Part shown: positions 1-7,469 of the stretch, piece by piece
Layout of the letters: each line of letters opens with the position of its first letter
How positions within the stretch are numbered: the stretch's first letter is position 1
Assembly (NCBI GenBank): GCA_005882155.1
Contig: VBCQ01000187.1
Coordinates: 1 to 18,783, forward strand
Length of the DNA stretch: 18,783 bases
Source of the DNA: Betaproteobacteria bacterium
GTDB lineage: Bacteria; Pseudomonadota; Gammaproteobacteria; Burkholderiales; Burkholderiaceae_C
Direction: 5' to 3'
Made by a program: the position numbers and the translations under genes
The notes under the pieces: model-generated
What the model was told of the DNA's origin: nothing
The model's input: the letters and a program-made list of their open reading frames with translations, nothing else
Databases searched by the model: none

Positions 1-455
1 CGCAAGGCATGGTGCTGATCGACGGCAGCGAAGGCGCGTCGGTGCGGATGGCGCCGTGCTGCCGGCCGATTCCCGGCGACGCGATCGTCGGCTACCTCGG
101 ACGCGGCGAAGGGCTCGTTGTTCACACCGCCGAGTGCGGCGTCGGCAAGCGTTTGTACGAGCGAGACAGCGAGCGCTGGATGGCGGTCGATTGGGCCGAG
201 CAGCCCACGCGCGCTTTCGAGACCGGCATCACGCTGCTGCTGAAGAACGGCAAAGGCGTTCTCGCTGAAGTCGCCGCCGCAGTCGCTGCGGCCGAAGCCG
301 ACATCACCCACATCGACATGGGCGACGAGCCGGCGTCCGAGTCGACCGAGCTGCGCCTGCTGCTCAGCGTGCGCGACCGCTTGCATCTGGCCGAGGTGAT
401 CCGCACTTTGAAGCGCTCGGCCGCCGTGCTGCGGGTCGCGCGGATCAAGCCTTGA
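1..455 (+). CDS. spoT: RelA/SpoT family (p)ppGpp synthetase/hydrolase, 3' end only
   Basis: This is the C-terminal regulatory part of a long RelA/SpoT homologue, which makes and degrades the alarmone (p)ppGpp. The reading frame is open to the left edge, so the 5' part with the hydrolase, synthetase and TGS domains lies outside the window; the ATG at 9 is internal. The visible part has the conserved zinc-finger/CC-type segment MAPCCRPIPGDAIVG and the following Gly-rich VVHTAEC stretch. A C-terminal ACT domain follows (LLLKNGKGVLAEVAAAVAAAEADITHIDM). The end is typical of the family. SpoT-type (bifunctional) is favoured over RelA because of the intact CC motif and ACT wording, but the catalytic domains cannot be inspected. 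The GNAT gene starts 105 bp downstream and may have its own promoter there. Confidence 0.9.
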   Translation, partial: QGMVLIDGSEGASVRMAPCCRPIPGDAIVGYLGRGEGLVVHTAECGVGKRLYERDSERWMAVDWAEQPTRAFETGITLLLKNGKGVLAEVAAAVAAAEADITHIDMGDEPASESTELRLLLSVRDRLHLAEVIRTLKRSAAVLRVARIKP

Positions 456-462
456 CCCGCTC

Positions 463-478
463 GTGTAAATAGTTCACT
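463..478 (+). promoter_or_regulatory. Candidate operator/promoter element upstream of the GNAT gene
   Basis: The AT-rich stretch GTGTAAATAGTTCACT stands out in the GC-rich spoT-GNAT gap. Its 3' part plus the next base, AAATAGTTCACTC (467-479), recurs exactly on the minus strand upstream of the oxidase operon near 12516-12528. In both places it points toward the downstream gene, about 75-85 bp before the start codon. The right half-site TCAC fits a CRP-type site but the left half (GTGT instead of AGTG) is poor, so it would be a degenerate version of the palindrome at 12517-12532. Function is inferred. Confidence 0.4.
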
Positions 479-560
479 CCTGCGCATCGACATTGTTCCT
501 CGTGCCCGGGCAAGCCTGCTGCCACCATGCCGGCACGCTTGAGCAACCCACGAGGCGACG

Positions 561-1292
561 ATGAACAACGACCTGCTCACCCTGGACAGCGCGGAGGCGC
601 AGGCCGGTCCAGGCCACCTGATCGAGATTTGGACCTTGCCCGACGGCACACGCATCACTTTGCGCGCACTGCTGCCGGAAGACGAAATGCTGCTCGTCGA
701 CTTCACCGTCGGGCTGTCGCGCCAGACGCGTCAACGCTGGTTCCGTAGCGTCGTCAAAGACCCGTCGGCCAGCCTGCTGACGCGGCCGGCGCAGATGGAC
801 TGGCAACGCCACCTCGCGCTCGTCGTCACCGCCGTTGCCGACGGCATCGAAACGATCGTCGGCGATGCGCGCTTCGTCATCGACCGCAGCACCCGCTGCG
901 CCGACTTCGCGCTCGTGGTCAGCGACCGCTGGCAGGGCCGCGGCATCGGCGAGCTGGCCGTCGCCGCGCTGATCGAGTCGGCGCGGCATCGCGGCCTGCG
1001 CTGGTTGCGCGGTGATGTGCTCGATGACAACACGCCGATGCTCTCGCTGATGCGCCGCTGCGGCTTTTGCTGCATGCCGCATCCCGAAGACGAAGGCGTC
1101 GTGCGGGTCGAGAAGCTGCTGCAGCCGTCGCATCGGCCCGACCGCATGCACTCCATCACCAGCGCGAATCGCGGCTGGCTGACGCGCTTGTGGACGCGCT
1201 CGGCCGCCGCCGCCTCGATCAACCTCGAGCAAATGGCGGTCGATCTGATGGACTTGCTCGACCGCCCGACGCACCGCTCGGCAACACCCTGA
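561..1292 (+). CDS. GNAT-family N-acetyltransferase, Pat catalytic-domain-like
   Basis: A 243-residue cytoplasmic acetyltransferase that would transfer an acetyl group from acetyl-CoA to an amine. The GNAT core is clear: motif A with the CoA pyrophosphate loop RWQGRGIGELAVAALIESAR (about residues 123-142), then a motif B-like DDNTPMLSLMRRCGF (about 155-169). The region around residues 70-90 (LTRPAQMDWQRHLALVV) resembles the segment preceding the GNAT core in protein-lysine acetyltransferases such as Pat/YfiQ. Here it is not fused to the ADP-forming acyl-CoA synthetase-like domains of Pat. A GAGG at 552-555 supports the ATG at 561. The C-terminal 60 residues after the core are not recognised. 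Whether the substrate is a protein lysine, such as an acyl-CoA synthetase, is inference from similarity; E. coli pat is known to be cAMP-CRP controlled, which fits the candidate site upstream. Confidence 0.8.
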   Translation: MNNDLLTLDSAEAQAGPGHLIEIWTLPDGTRITLRALLPEDEMLLVDFTVGLSRQTRQRWFRSVVKDPSASLLTRPAQMDWQRHLALVVTAVADGIETIVGDARFVIDRSTRCADFALVVSDRWQGRGIGELAVAALIESARHRGLRWLRGDVLDDNTPMLSLMRRCGFCCMPHPEDEGVVRVEKLLQPSHRPDRMHSITSANRGWLTRLWTRSAAAASINLEQMAVDLMDLLDRPTHRSATP

Positions 1293-1299
1293 TATCGCC

Positions 1300-1316
1300 G
1301 GCGCCAGCGTGGCGCC
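1300..1316 (+). terminator. Short hairpin after the GNAT gene, possible weak terminator
   Basis: GGCGCCA-GCG-TGGCGCC forms a perfect 7-bp stem with a 3-base loop, 7 bp after the GNAT stop codon. No T-run follows, so Rho-independent termination is uncertain. A TATACT hexamer at 1333-1338 could be a -10 box for the next gene, but no convincing -35 box is seen. Confidence 0.25.
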
Positions 1317-1388
1317 TGCCGAAACCGGCCCCTATACTGGCCCGCGCCGCCTCGCATTGGAGGCGAGCGAGCCAGACGGAGGCGCGGC

Positions 1389-4300
1389 GTGTCGCAGACG
1401 AGTTTCGAGCAGGTGCTGAAGGCCGCCATCGCGCTGCTCAGACGCCACCGGCGCCTCACCTACGGCACGCTGCAGCGCGAGCTCGGTCTCGACCCCGCTG
1501 CGCTCGCCGATCTGAAGCAAGAGCTGATCCGCGGTCAGCGCATCGCGCGCGATGAAGACGGCGAAGTGCTGGTGCTCGTCGACGATGCGGGCGGGCCGGC
1601 CGAGCGCCGCCGCCTGACGGTGATGTTCTGCGACCTCGCCGGATCTACCAAGCTCGCGAGCCAGCTCGACCCCGAAGATCTGCACGACCTCGTGCGCGCC
1701 TATCAAGACGAATGCGCCAAGGTGCTGCGCCCGCTCGGTGGCCACATCGCGCAGTACCTCGGCGACGGCATCCTCGTCTACTTCGGCTACCCCGCGGCGC
1801 TCGAAGACGATGCCGAGCGTGCAGTCCACGCCGGACTCGCGCTGGTGCAGGCGATGCGCCGGCTCGGTCCGCAATTGCAGCATCGCTTCTGCGTCGACGT
1901 GGCCGTGCGCGTGGGCATCCACACCGGCCTGGTCGTCATGGGCGACGTCGGCGGCCACGAGCGCCGCGAGACGCTGGCGCTCGGCGAGACGCCGAACCTC
2001 GCGGCGCACATCCAGGCGTGCGCCGAAGCCGACAGCGTGGTCGTCAGCGAAGACACCTTGCGTCTGCTGCAAGGCCGTTTCGCGATCGAAGACCGCGGCA
2101 CGCACGAGCTCAAGGGCGCGAGCCGGCCACTGCGCTTGTCGCGCGTGCTCGGCGAGCGCGATCCGACCGAGCGGCGTGCACAGCGCCGCACGCGCCTGAT
2201 CGATCCCGCCGGTCACCTTCAGGCCTTGCAGCAGGCCTGGGATCGTGTCCGCGACGGGCACAGCCGTAGCGTCGCGCTGCTTGGCGAAGCCGGCATCGGC
2301 AAGACGCGGATGGTCGACGAACTGTGCGCCGCGGTGCAGGGCCGCGCGAGCGAGGTGATCGTGCTGCGCTGCTCGGCGTTCCATCGCCACACCGCACTGC
2401 ACCCGATCGCGCAGCACCTTGCCCACCGCGCTGGCCTGAGCCCCGACGCGCTGGCGCACGACATCGCGGAGCGTTTGCGGCCGCTGCTGAGCGCGGCATG
2501 TGATGACCGCGACGACGCGCTGCCGCTGCTCGCTGCACTGATCGCGCCCGACTCCGAGGCGGCCGCACCGGTCGCTTCGATGGCGCCGCCGCTGTTGATG
2601 CAGGCCACGCAGAACTTGCTGCTCGATTGGAGCGCCATGGCGTCGCGCGCGAGGCCGTTGCTGCTGGTGTGGGAAGACGTGCACTGGGCCGACCCCTCGA
2701 CCCTCGGTCTGCTGCAACGCGTGCTGCAGGGCTTGCCGCGCACGCGGATGCTGACGGTGCTGACCGCGCGCCCCGATTTCGCCGCGCCGTGGCCGAGCGA
2801 TGCGCTCGCCAGCACGCTAACGCTCGAACGCATGAGTGCCGATGCGGTGCGCGAACTCGTGCTGCAGATCGCCGGCGAGCACACCCTGCCGGCGGCGCTG
2901 ATCGAGCGCATCGTCGAAACCGCGGACGGCGTGCCGCTGTATGCCGAGGAAATCACCAAGGCCGTCGTCGAGTCGGCCGCCTCGGGCGGCAGCGCGGCGA
3001 CCATCGAGGTGCCGGCCACCTTGCATGCGTCGCTGCTGGCACGCCTCGATCGGCTCGGCCGAATCAAGCCGCTGGCTCAAGTCGCGGCGCTGCTCGGCCG
3101 CGAGTTCTCGTTCGAGCTGCTGGCGGCGGTCAGCGACAGCGCGCCGGCCGCGTTGACGCAGGCGCTGCATCACCTCGTCGACGCCGACATGCTGCGCCGC
3201 CAAGGCACACCGCCGCAGGTGCGCTACGCGTTTCGCCACGCGCTGCTGCAGGCTGCGGCCGAAGACTCGATGTTGCGCATGACGCGGCAGCAAACGCACC
3301 TCCGCATCGCCGACGCGCTGGAGGCGAATTTCCCCGGCATCGTCGAGGCCGAGCCCGAGACCTTGGCTCGGCACCTGACCGAAGCCGGCGCCGCCTCGCG
3401 AGCGATTCCGCATTGGCAGCGCGCCGGTGACCGGGCACTGACCCAATCGGCGGTGAACGAAGCCCTGGCGCATCTCGACGCCGGCCTCGCGCTGCTCCCC
3501 GCACTGGCCGATCCTGCATTGCGCGATCGGCTCGAGCTCAGCCTGCAAATCCCGCGCGCCAGCGCGTTGCGCGCGACGCGCGGCGTGGCAGCTCCTGAAA
3601 CCGGCGCGGCCTACGAGCGCGCCTGCGCGCTCGCGCGAGCGCAGGCCGACACCGCGCGACTGATCCCTGCGCTCAACGGCCTGTATTCGTACCACATGGT
3701 GCGCGGCCAGTTCGACGCTGCCGAAGCGCCGGCGCAGCAGCTGCTGCAAGTCGCGTTGAAGGCGCGCGACCGCACGTTCGAAATGATCGGCCATCGTGCG
3801 GTCGGCGCGGTCGCGTTCCATGTCGGCGATCCCGTCACGGCGCTGTTCCATCTCGAGCGCGCGATCGGCCTGTACGACCCGGGCGCGCATGCGCAGCTCG
3901 CCTACACCTTCGGCATCGACCACAAGGTCACCGCCAGCAACTTCCTGTCGCTGACGCTGTTCGTCCTCGACAAGCCCGATGCGGCGCTCGAGGTGCAGCG
4001 CGAAGGCCTGGCGTGGGCCGAGACCTTGAACCATGCGCACAGCCTCGCGCAGGCGCTGGTGTTCACCGGCCTGCTGCTCGCACTGCGCGGCGACTGGCGC
4101 GAGTTGCCCGCGGTGGCCGAGCGCGCGATCGAGCTCGGGCAGCGGCATGGCTTCCCGCTGATGGAAGGCGGCGGGCGCTTCTTTCTCGGCGCAGCCCAAT
4201 CGTTCAGCGGCGACACCGCGACGGGTCTCACGACGCTCGATGCGGGCGCGCGTCAGTGGTGGGCGACCGGCGCGCGCAACTACCGGCCGTTCTACGAGAT

Positions 4301-4634
4301 GCTGCGTGCATCGGTGCACGCGCGACTTGGCGACCTCGTCGCCGCGCGCCACTGGATCGACGCTGCGAAGGCCGGCATCGCAGACACCGGCGAGCGTTGG
4401 CTCGAGCCCGAGTTGCTGCGCGTCGAAGGTGAGCTGCTGCGCGAGGTCGATGGCGACGCGCTCAGCGAATCGCATCTGCAGCATGCGCTGACGTTGGCAC
4501 GCTCACAACGCGCTCGCGCGTGGGAGCGGCGCGCGATCCAGAGCATCGCGGCGCGCTACCGCGAACGCGGCGAGGAATTCCAGCCGACACAAGCGGCGAC
4601 GCTTCACTACGCGGCCGGGCCAACGAGCTCCTGA
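1389..4634 (+). CDS. Adenylate/guanylate cyclase-domain ATPase with TPR-like C-terminus
   Basis: A 1081-residue multidomain cytoplasmic signalling protein starting with GTG at 1389, with a good ribosome site (GGAGG, 1378-1382). Residues 1-60 look like a small winged-helix module. Residues ~75-235 form a class III nucleotidyl cyclase domain with both metal-binding Asp residues (Asp82 in FCDLAGST, Asp126 in YLGDGILVYFGYP). The position that often selects the base is Gln122, not Lys, as I recall is usual in this AAA-fused subgroup. The transition-state segment reads PNLAAHIQ, so Asn203 is present but the expected Arg is His207. Residues ~275-460 are an AAA/STAND ATPase (Walker A GEAGIGKT, Lys305; Walker B LLLVWEDVHWAD, Glu429/Asp430). 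Residues ~640-1060 are Ala/Leu-rich helical repeats, TPR-like. Proteins of this layout are usually called predicted ATPases or cyclase-like regulators; the ligand is unknown. Cyclase activity is doubtful because of His207. The 3' end overlaps the convergent flavoprotein gene by 28 bp (or 132 bp if that gene is read without frameshift). Confidence 0.88.
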   Translation: MSQTSFEQVLKAAIALLRRHRRLTYGTLQRELGLDPAALADLKQELIRGQRIARDEDGEVLVLVDDAGGPAERRRLTVMFCDLAGSTKLASQLDPEDLHDLVRAYQDECAKVLRPLGGHIAQYLGDGILVYFGYPAALEDDAERAVHAGLALVQAMRRLGPQLQHRFCVDVAVRVGIHTGLVVMGDVGGHERRETLALGETPNLAAHIQACAEADSVVVSEDTLRLLQGRFAIEDRGTHELKGASRPLRLSRVLGERDPTERRAQRRTRLIDPAGHLQALQQAWDRVRDGHSRSVALLGEAGIGKTRMVDELCAAVQGRASEVIVLRCSAFHRHTALHPIAQHLAHRAGLSPDALAHDIAERLRPLLSAACDDRDDALPLLAALIAPDSEAAAPVASMAPPLLMQATQNLLLDWSAMASRARPLLLVWEDVHWADPSTLGLLQRVLQGLPRTRMLTVLTARPDFAAPWPSDALASTLTLERMSADAVRELVLQIAGEHTLPAALIERIVETADGVPLYAEEITKAVVESAASGGSAATIEVPATLHASLLARLDRLGRIKPLAQVAALLGREFSFELLAAVSDSAPAALTQALHHLVDADMLRRQGTPPQVRYAFRHALLQAAAEDSMLRMTRQQTHLRIADALEANFPGIVEAEPETLARHLTEAGAASRAIPHWQRAGDRALTQSAVNEALAHLDAGLALLPALADPALRDRLELSLQIPRASALRATRGVAAPETGAAYERACALARAQADTARLIPALNGLYSYHMVRGQFDAAEAPAQQLLQVALKARDRTFEMIGHRAVGAVAFHVGDPVTALFHLERAIGLYDPGAHAQLAYTFGIDHKVTASNFLSLTLFVLDKPDAALEVQREGLAWAETLNHAHSLAQALVFTGLLLALRGDWRELPAVAERAIELGQRHGFPLMEGGGRFFLGAAQSFSGDTATGLTTLDAGARQWWATGARNYRPFYEMLRASVHARLGDLVAARHWIDAAKAGIADTGERWLEPELLRVEGELLREVDGDALSESHLQHALTLARSQRARAWERRAIQSIAARYRERGEEFQPTQAATLHYAAGPTSS

Positions 4635-5966
4635 CGCCACAGCTTCTCGAGCAGCGCACAGGCACGCTCGTCGCCATGGGTGTGGCTCCACAGCCGCAGC
4701 AGCTCGGCAACTCGGATCGGCGAGCGCAACGGCGTCAATCGCGGGACCATCGAGGCTCGGGTGATCGATCGCATCGCGCAGGGCGATCCACTCGCCGTCG
4801 AGCGCCGGGACGCAGGTCCAGCGCACACGCGAGTCGACAGTCAGCATCGCATCGAGTGCGGGCCATGCACGCGACTCGGTCGTCACGCGTGGCGCAATGC
4901 CCGCATCGACGCGCGCTTGCCAGAACGCGCTGCCGTGGTGGCGTGCCGCGGCGGCGTAGAACCCTTGCGCCAGCTGCGCATGATGGCGTGCGGTGCGCGT
5001 CGCCTGCTCCGCATGGAAGCGATGCGCGAGCGCCGCGGAGCTCGGGCGCTGCAGCATCGTGTGGGCGCAGACCGCCGCCTGGATGCCGCTGCGCAACGCG
5101 GCTTGAACGCCTTGCGACGACAAGGCATCGATCGTGAACGCCGCTTCGCCAACGCGCAGCAGGCCGTCGGGTGCAGGCTCGGACTCGGTCCGCACGCTCG
5201 CGTCGCACACCTGCACCTCGTCGGGCGAGGATTCGTTCAACAGCTTGCGCAACAGCGTCGACTCGGCCAGCAACTCGCGATACAGCAGCGCGCGTTGCGC
5301 ACGCGGCAAGCCGGCACAGCGCGCCGCATCGATGAACACCGTCGCGTTGAACGGGCCATCGGGCAGCGGCGCGCCCCAGTACCACGCATCGCGACTCGCC
5401 TCGACGCGGGTGCGCGGATCGATGTGATTCACGTCGCGCCAATACGCGTACAGCGCGACGGTGGCCGGCTGCGAGCCCGCCATCGAGCGCCGGCCGCGCG
5501 CATCGACGACGACGCGCGAGCGCACAACGCGGCGGTCGCGCAAGGGCACTGTCCATGCGCCGCCATCGCGCTGCGGCTCGGCAGCGGCCACCGGCTGCAA
5601 CAGCGTGACACCGCACGCGCAGGCCGCGTCGAGCAGCAGCGCGTCGAAGCGCCCGCGATCGACTTGAAAGCCCGGCTCATCGCGCGCATCGTCGCGCACA
5701 TCGCGCAGCACACCATCCCACTGCACGATCGCGCCGCGCGGGCGCAAGAAGCGCGCCGCCTCAACGCGCTCGCCTACGCCGAGCGTTTGCAGCAGAGGCA
5801 ACACCGTTGGCGGCAAGGACTCGCCGACATGCGGCCGGCCGCGCTCGGCGCGCTCGACCAGCACGACACGATGACCGAGCTGCGCCAGGCGAATCGCGCT
5901 CGCCGCGCCGGCGGGCCCGCCGCCAACCACGGTGACATCAGTGACTTCGAGGAGGCGGGGAGGCAT
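4607..5966 (-). CDS. LodB/GoxB/QhpG-like FAD-dependent oxidoreductase, probably frameshifted near 3' end
   Basis: A flavoprotein of the halogenase/monooxygenase-like group that includes LodB, GoxB and QhpG, which build tryptophylquinone cofactors. It shows the Rossmann FAD motif VVGGGPAGAASA (residues ~13-24), the subgroup signature VGESLPP (~47-53), a Cys-poor central domain and the second FAD motif RVGEAAFTIDALSSQGVQAAL (split around residues 271-291). From the ATG at 5966 the intact frame runs to 4503 (487 aa). Its last ~80 residues have poor composition and about 50% G/C at third positions over 44 codons. One base over, from about 4741 to 4607, the frame reads a natural-looking C-terminus (VAELLRLW..., ending in LWRQELVGPAA) with about 82% G/C third positions. 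A one-base insertion near 4735-4755 is therefore likely, and 4607 is given as the ancestral end. It lies 165 bp downstream of the radical SAM gene on the same strand, beyond an 81-bp palindrome. The LodB-type role is family inference; a Trp halogenase-like role is the alternative. Confidence 0.72.
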
Positions 5967-6001
5967 GAAAAGCTGGGCGACCTATGTTGAAGCCGACCTG
6001 C

Positions 6002-6082
6002 GGCCGGCATGACTTATCGCACCGCTCCCCCAGCCCCCTCCGCGAGGGGGCTGGGGGAGCTGTGCGATAGATCATGCCGGCC
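6002..6082. repeat. 81-bp near-perfect palindrome between the radical SAM and flavoprotein genes
   Basis: The sequence is symmetrical about base 6042. It has an 11-bp outer arm (GGCCGGCATGA, 6002-6012, with TCATGCCGGCC, 6072-6082), a 7-bp middle arm (ATCGCAC/GTGCGAT) and a 17-bp inner arm (6024-6040 with 6044-6060) closing on a CGC loop. Only three of 39 base pairs are not Watson-Crick: two mismatches and one G-T. The right outer arm can alternatively pair with GGCCGGC at 6086-6092 (loop AAA), giving two mutually exclusive folds. No T-run follows on either strand. It may be a dispersed palindromic (REP- or MITE-like) element, a transcription-attenuating structure or an mRNA-stabilising hairpin. 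Confidence 0.85.
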
Positions 6083-6131
6083 AAAGGCCGGCTTGGCCGG
6101 TGCCTGTGACGACAACACTTCTCTGGCTTTC

Positions 6132-7469
6132 TCAGCGGAAGTAGTCAGGCCGCTGTTCGGCGATGCGCACATAAGCTGCCAGCGCGTGGGCCAGCCAGCC
6201 GCGGATGAAGTCGCAGGCGACGCGGCCGCGGTTGAGCACTTCATGATGGCAGCCGCCGCCGCACAGATAACGCGCCCAGCAACTGCGGCAAGGCTCTTGC
6301 GTATCGACATGGCGGCTCGCCAGCCAGCGCTCGCGTGCGGCATCATCGATGCCGTGATCGAGGTCGCCCATCGCCGCGCGCGGGTCGCCGACGAAGCGGT
6401 GGCACGCGCTGTACGCGCCGTCGGCCGACACGCCCAGATAGCCGGCACCCGCGCCGCACGGCAGCGGCCGGTGCGTGCCGCGGTGCAGCTCCTGCAGCGC
6501 GGCCAGCATGTTGGAGAACGGGTACGGATCGCCCTTGACGATGCGGCGCTCGAACTCGTTCGCGCATTCGATCATTTGCGTGAGCAAGGCATCGAGCTCG
6601 CCGGCCGAGAGCTGCAAGGCCGGGTCGCGTGACGACAGGCTGGGCGAGAAGCCGACACTGTGAAAGCCGAGCGCCATCAAGTGCTCGAGCGTCGCGCGCA
6701 GCGCGGTGTGGCGCGGCGTCACGGTGAGCCGCGCGCTCACACGCAAGTCACTGCCGAGCAAAGGACCCAGTCGCGCGACGATGCGCTCGTAGCTGCCGCC
6801 GCCGCCACGCGTCGGCCGCAGCGCGTCGTGCAGCTCGCGCTCGCCGTCGATGCTGACCGTGACATTGAACGCATGCTGCGCGAGGAAGGCCGCGTCGTCG
6901 GCGTTCAACACCGTCGCGTTCGTCGTGATTGAAAAGCGCATCGACACGCCGCGCTCTGCGGCCAGCGTTGCCGCGTGCAAGGTCGCGCGGCGCAGCACAT
7001 CGCGGTTGAGTAGCGGCTCGCCGCCGAGAAACGCGAGACTCGCGCTGCCGCCGGCCGGCACGCGCGCGAGCAGATCGTCGACCGCGCGCCGCGCGACGTC
7101 CCAGTTCATGTGCTTGGGCGCGTTGGCGCCGAAGCTGCCGCCGTCGGCGTAGCAGTAGCCGCATGCGAGGTTGCAATGCTCGGACACGGCGAGCGCGAGC
7201 GCGTTGACGACGGGCGGTGCGAGCGGTGCATCGATGGCTGGATCACCGAGCAGACCGAGCGAGGCGAGCAGCCCGCGCTCCGCGGCGGGGCCGCGCTGCG
7301 CGGCTTCGTTCAATCGCGACTCGAAATCGGCCGGGACGTCGTAGACCCGCGAGCCGTCGACGAGCAGCGCATGCGTGCCGTGCTCGGTGTCGAAGCAGCG
7401 CGCTTCGGTCGGGCCGCTGAAGGTGCGCCGCTGGAACGTGGCGACCGGGAGTATCGAAATGACGCTCAT
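6132..7469 (-). CDS. Radical SAM/SPASM maturase, QhpD (PeaB)-like
   Basis: A 445-residue radical SAM enzyme expected to modify a peptide or protein partner. The SAM [4Fe-4S] cluster motif is CNLACGYCY (Cys99, Cys103, Cys106). Other radical SAM landmarks are FLGGEPLLN (~148-155) and SITTNAT (~180-186). The C-terminal SPASM domain holds auxiliary-cluster cysteines at 338, 356, 394, 397, 403, 407 and 419. The segment CGAGAGYLGVSADGAYSACHRFVGD (in two parts around 338-362) resembles QhpD, the maturase that makes thioether crosslinks in the CTQ subunit of quinohemoprotein amine dehydrogenase, and also PqqE/anSME-type maturases. The N-terminal ~85 residues are a small accessory domain as seen in QhpD-like proteins. 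Its ATG overlaps the stop of the 577-residue gene by 4 bp (ATGA), so it is translationally coupled to it; that protein is the best candidate substrate (inference). Confidence 0.88.
   Translation of the reverse strand: MSVISILPVATFQRRTFSGPTEARCFDTEHGTHALLVDGSRVYDVPADFESRLNEAAQRGPAAERGLLASLGLLGDPAIDAPLAPPVVNALALAVSEHCNLACGYCYADGGSFGANAPKHMNWDVARRAVDDLLARVPAGGSASLAFLGGEPLLNRDVLRRATLHAATLAAERGVSMRFSITTNATVLNADDAAFLAQHAFNVTVSIDGERELHDALRPTRGGGGSYERIVARLGPLLGSDLRVSARLTVTPRHTALRATLEHLMALGFHSVGFSPSLSSRDPALQLSAGELDALLTQMIECANEFERRIVKGDPYPFSNMLAALQELHRGTHRPLPCGAGAGYLGVSADGAYSACHRFVGDPRAAMGDLDHGIDDAARERWLASRHVDTQEPCRSCWARYLCGGGCHHEVLNRGRVACDFIRGWLAHALAAYVRIAEQRPDYFR

Noticed and set aside
1332..2717. 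Long minus-strand ORF (461 aa) opposite the cyclase/ATPase gene
   Set aside because: Arg/Ala/His-rich antisense shadow of a clearly coding + strand with cyclase and Walker motifs.
2817..4484. 555-aa minus-strand ORF
   Set aside because: Antisense of the same ATPase gene; no family features, biased composition.
4680..5990. 436-aa plus-strand ORF
   Set aside because: Antisense of the flavoprotein, which has proper FAD motifs; the plus-strand translation is low-complexity Arg/Ala.
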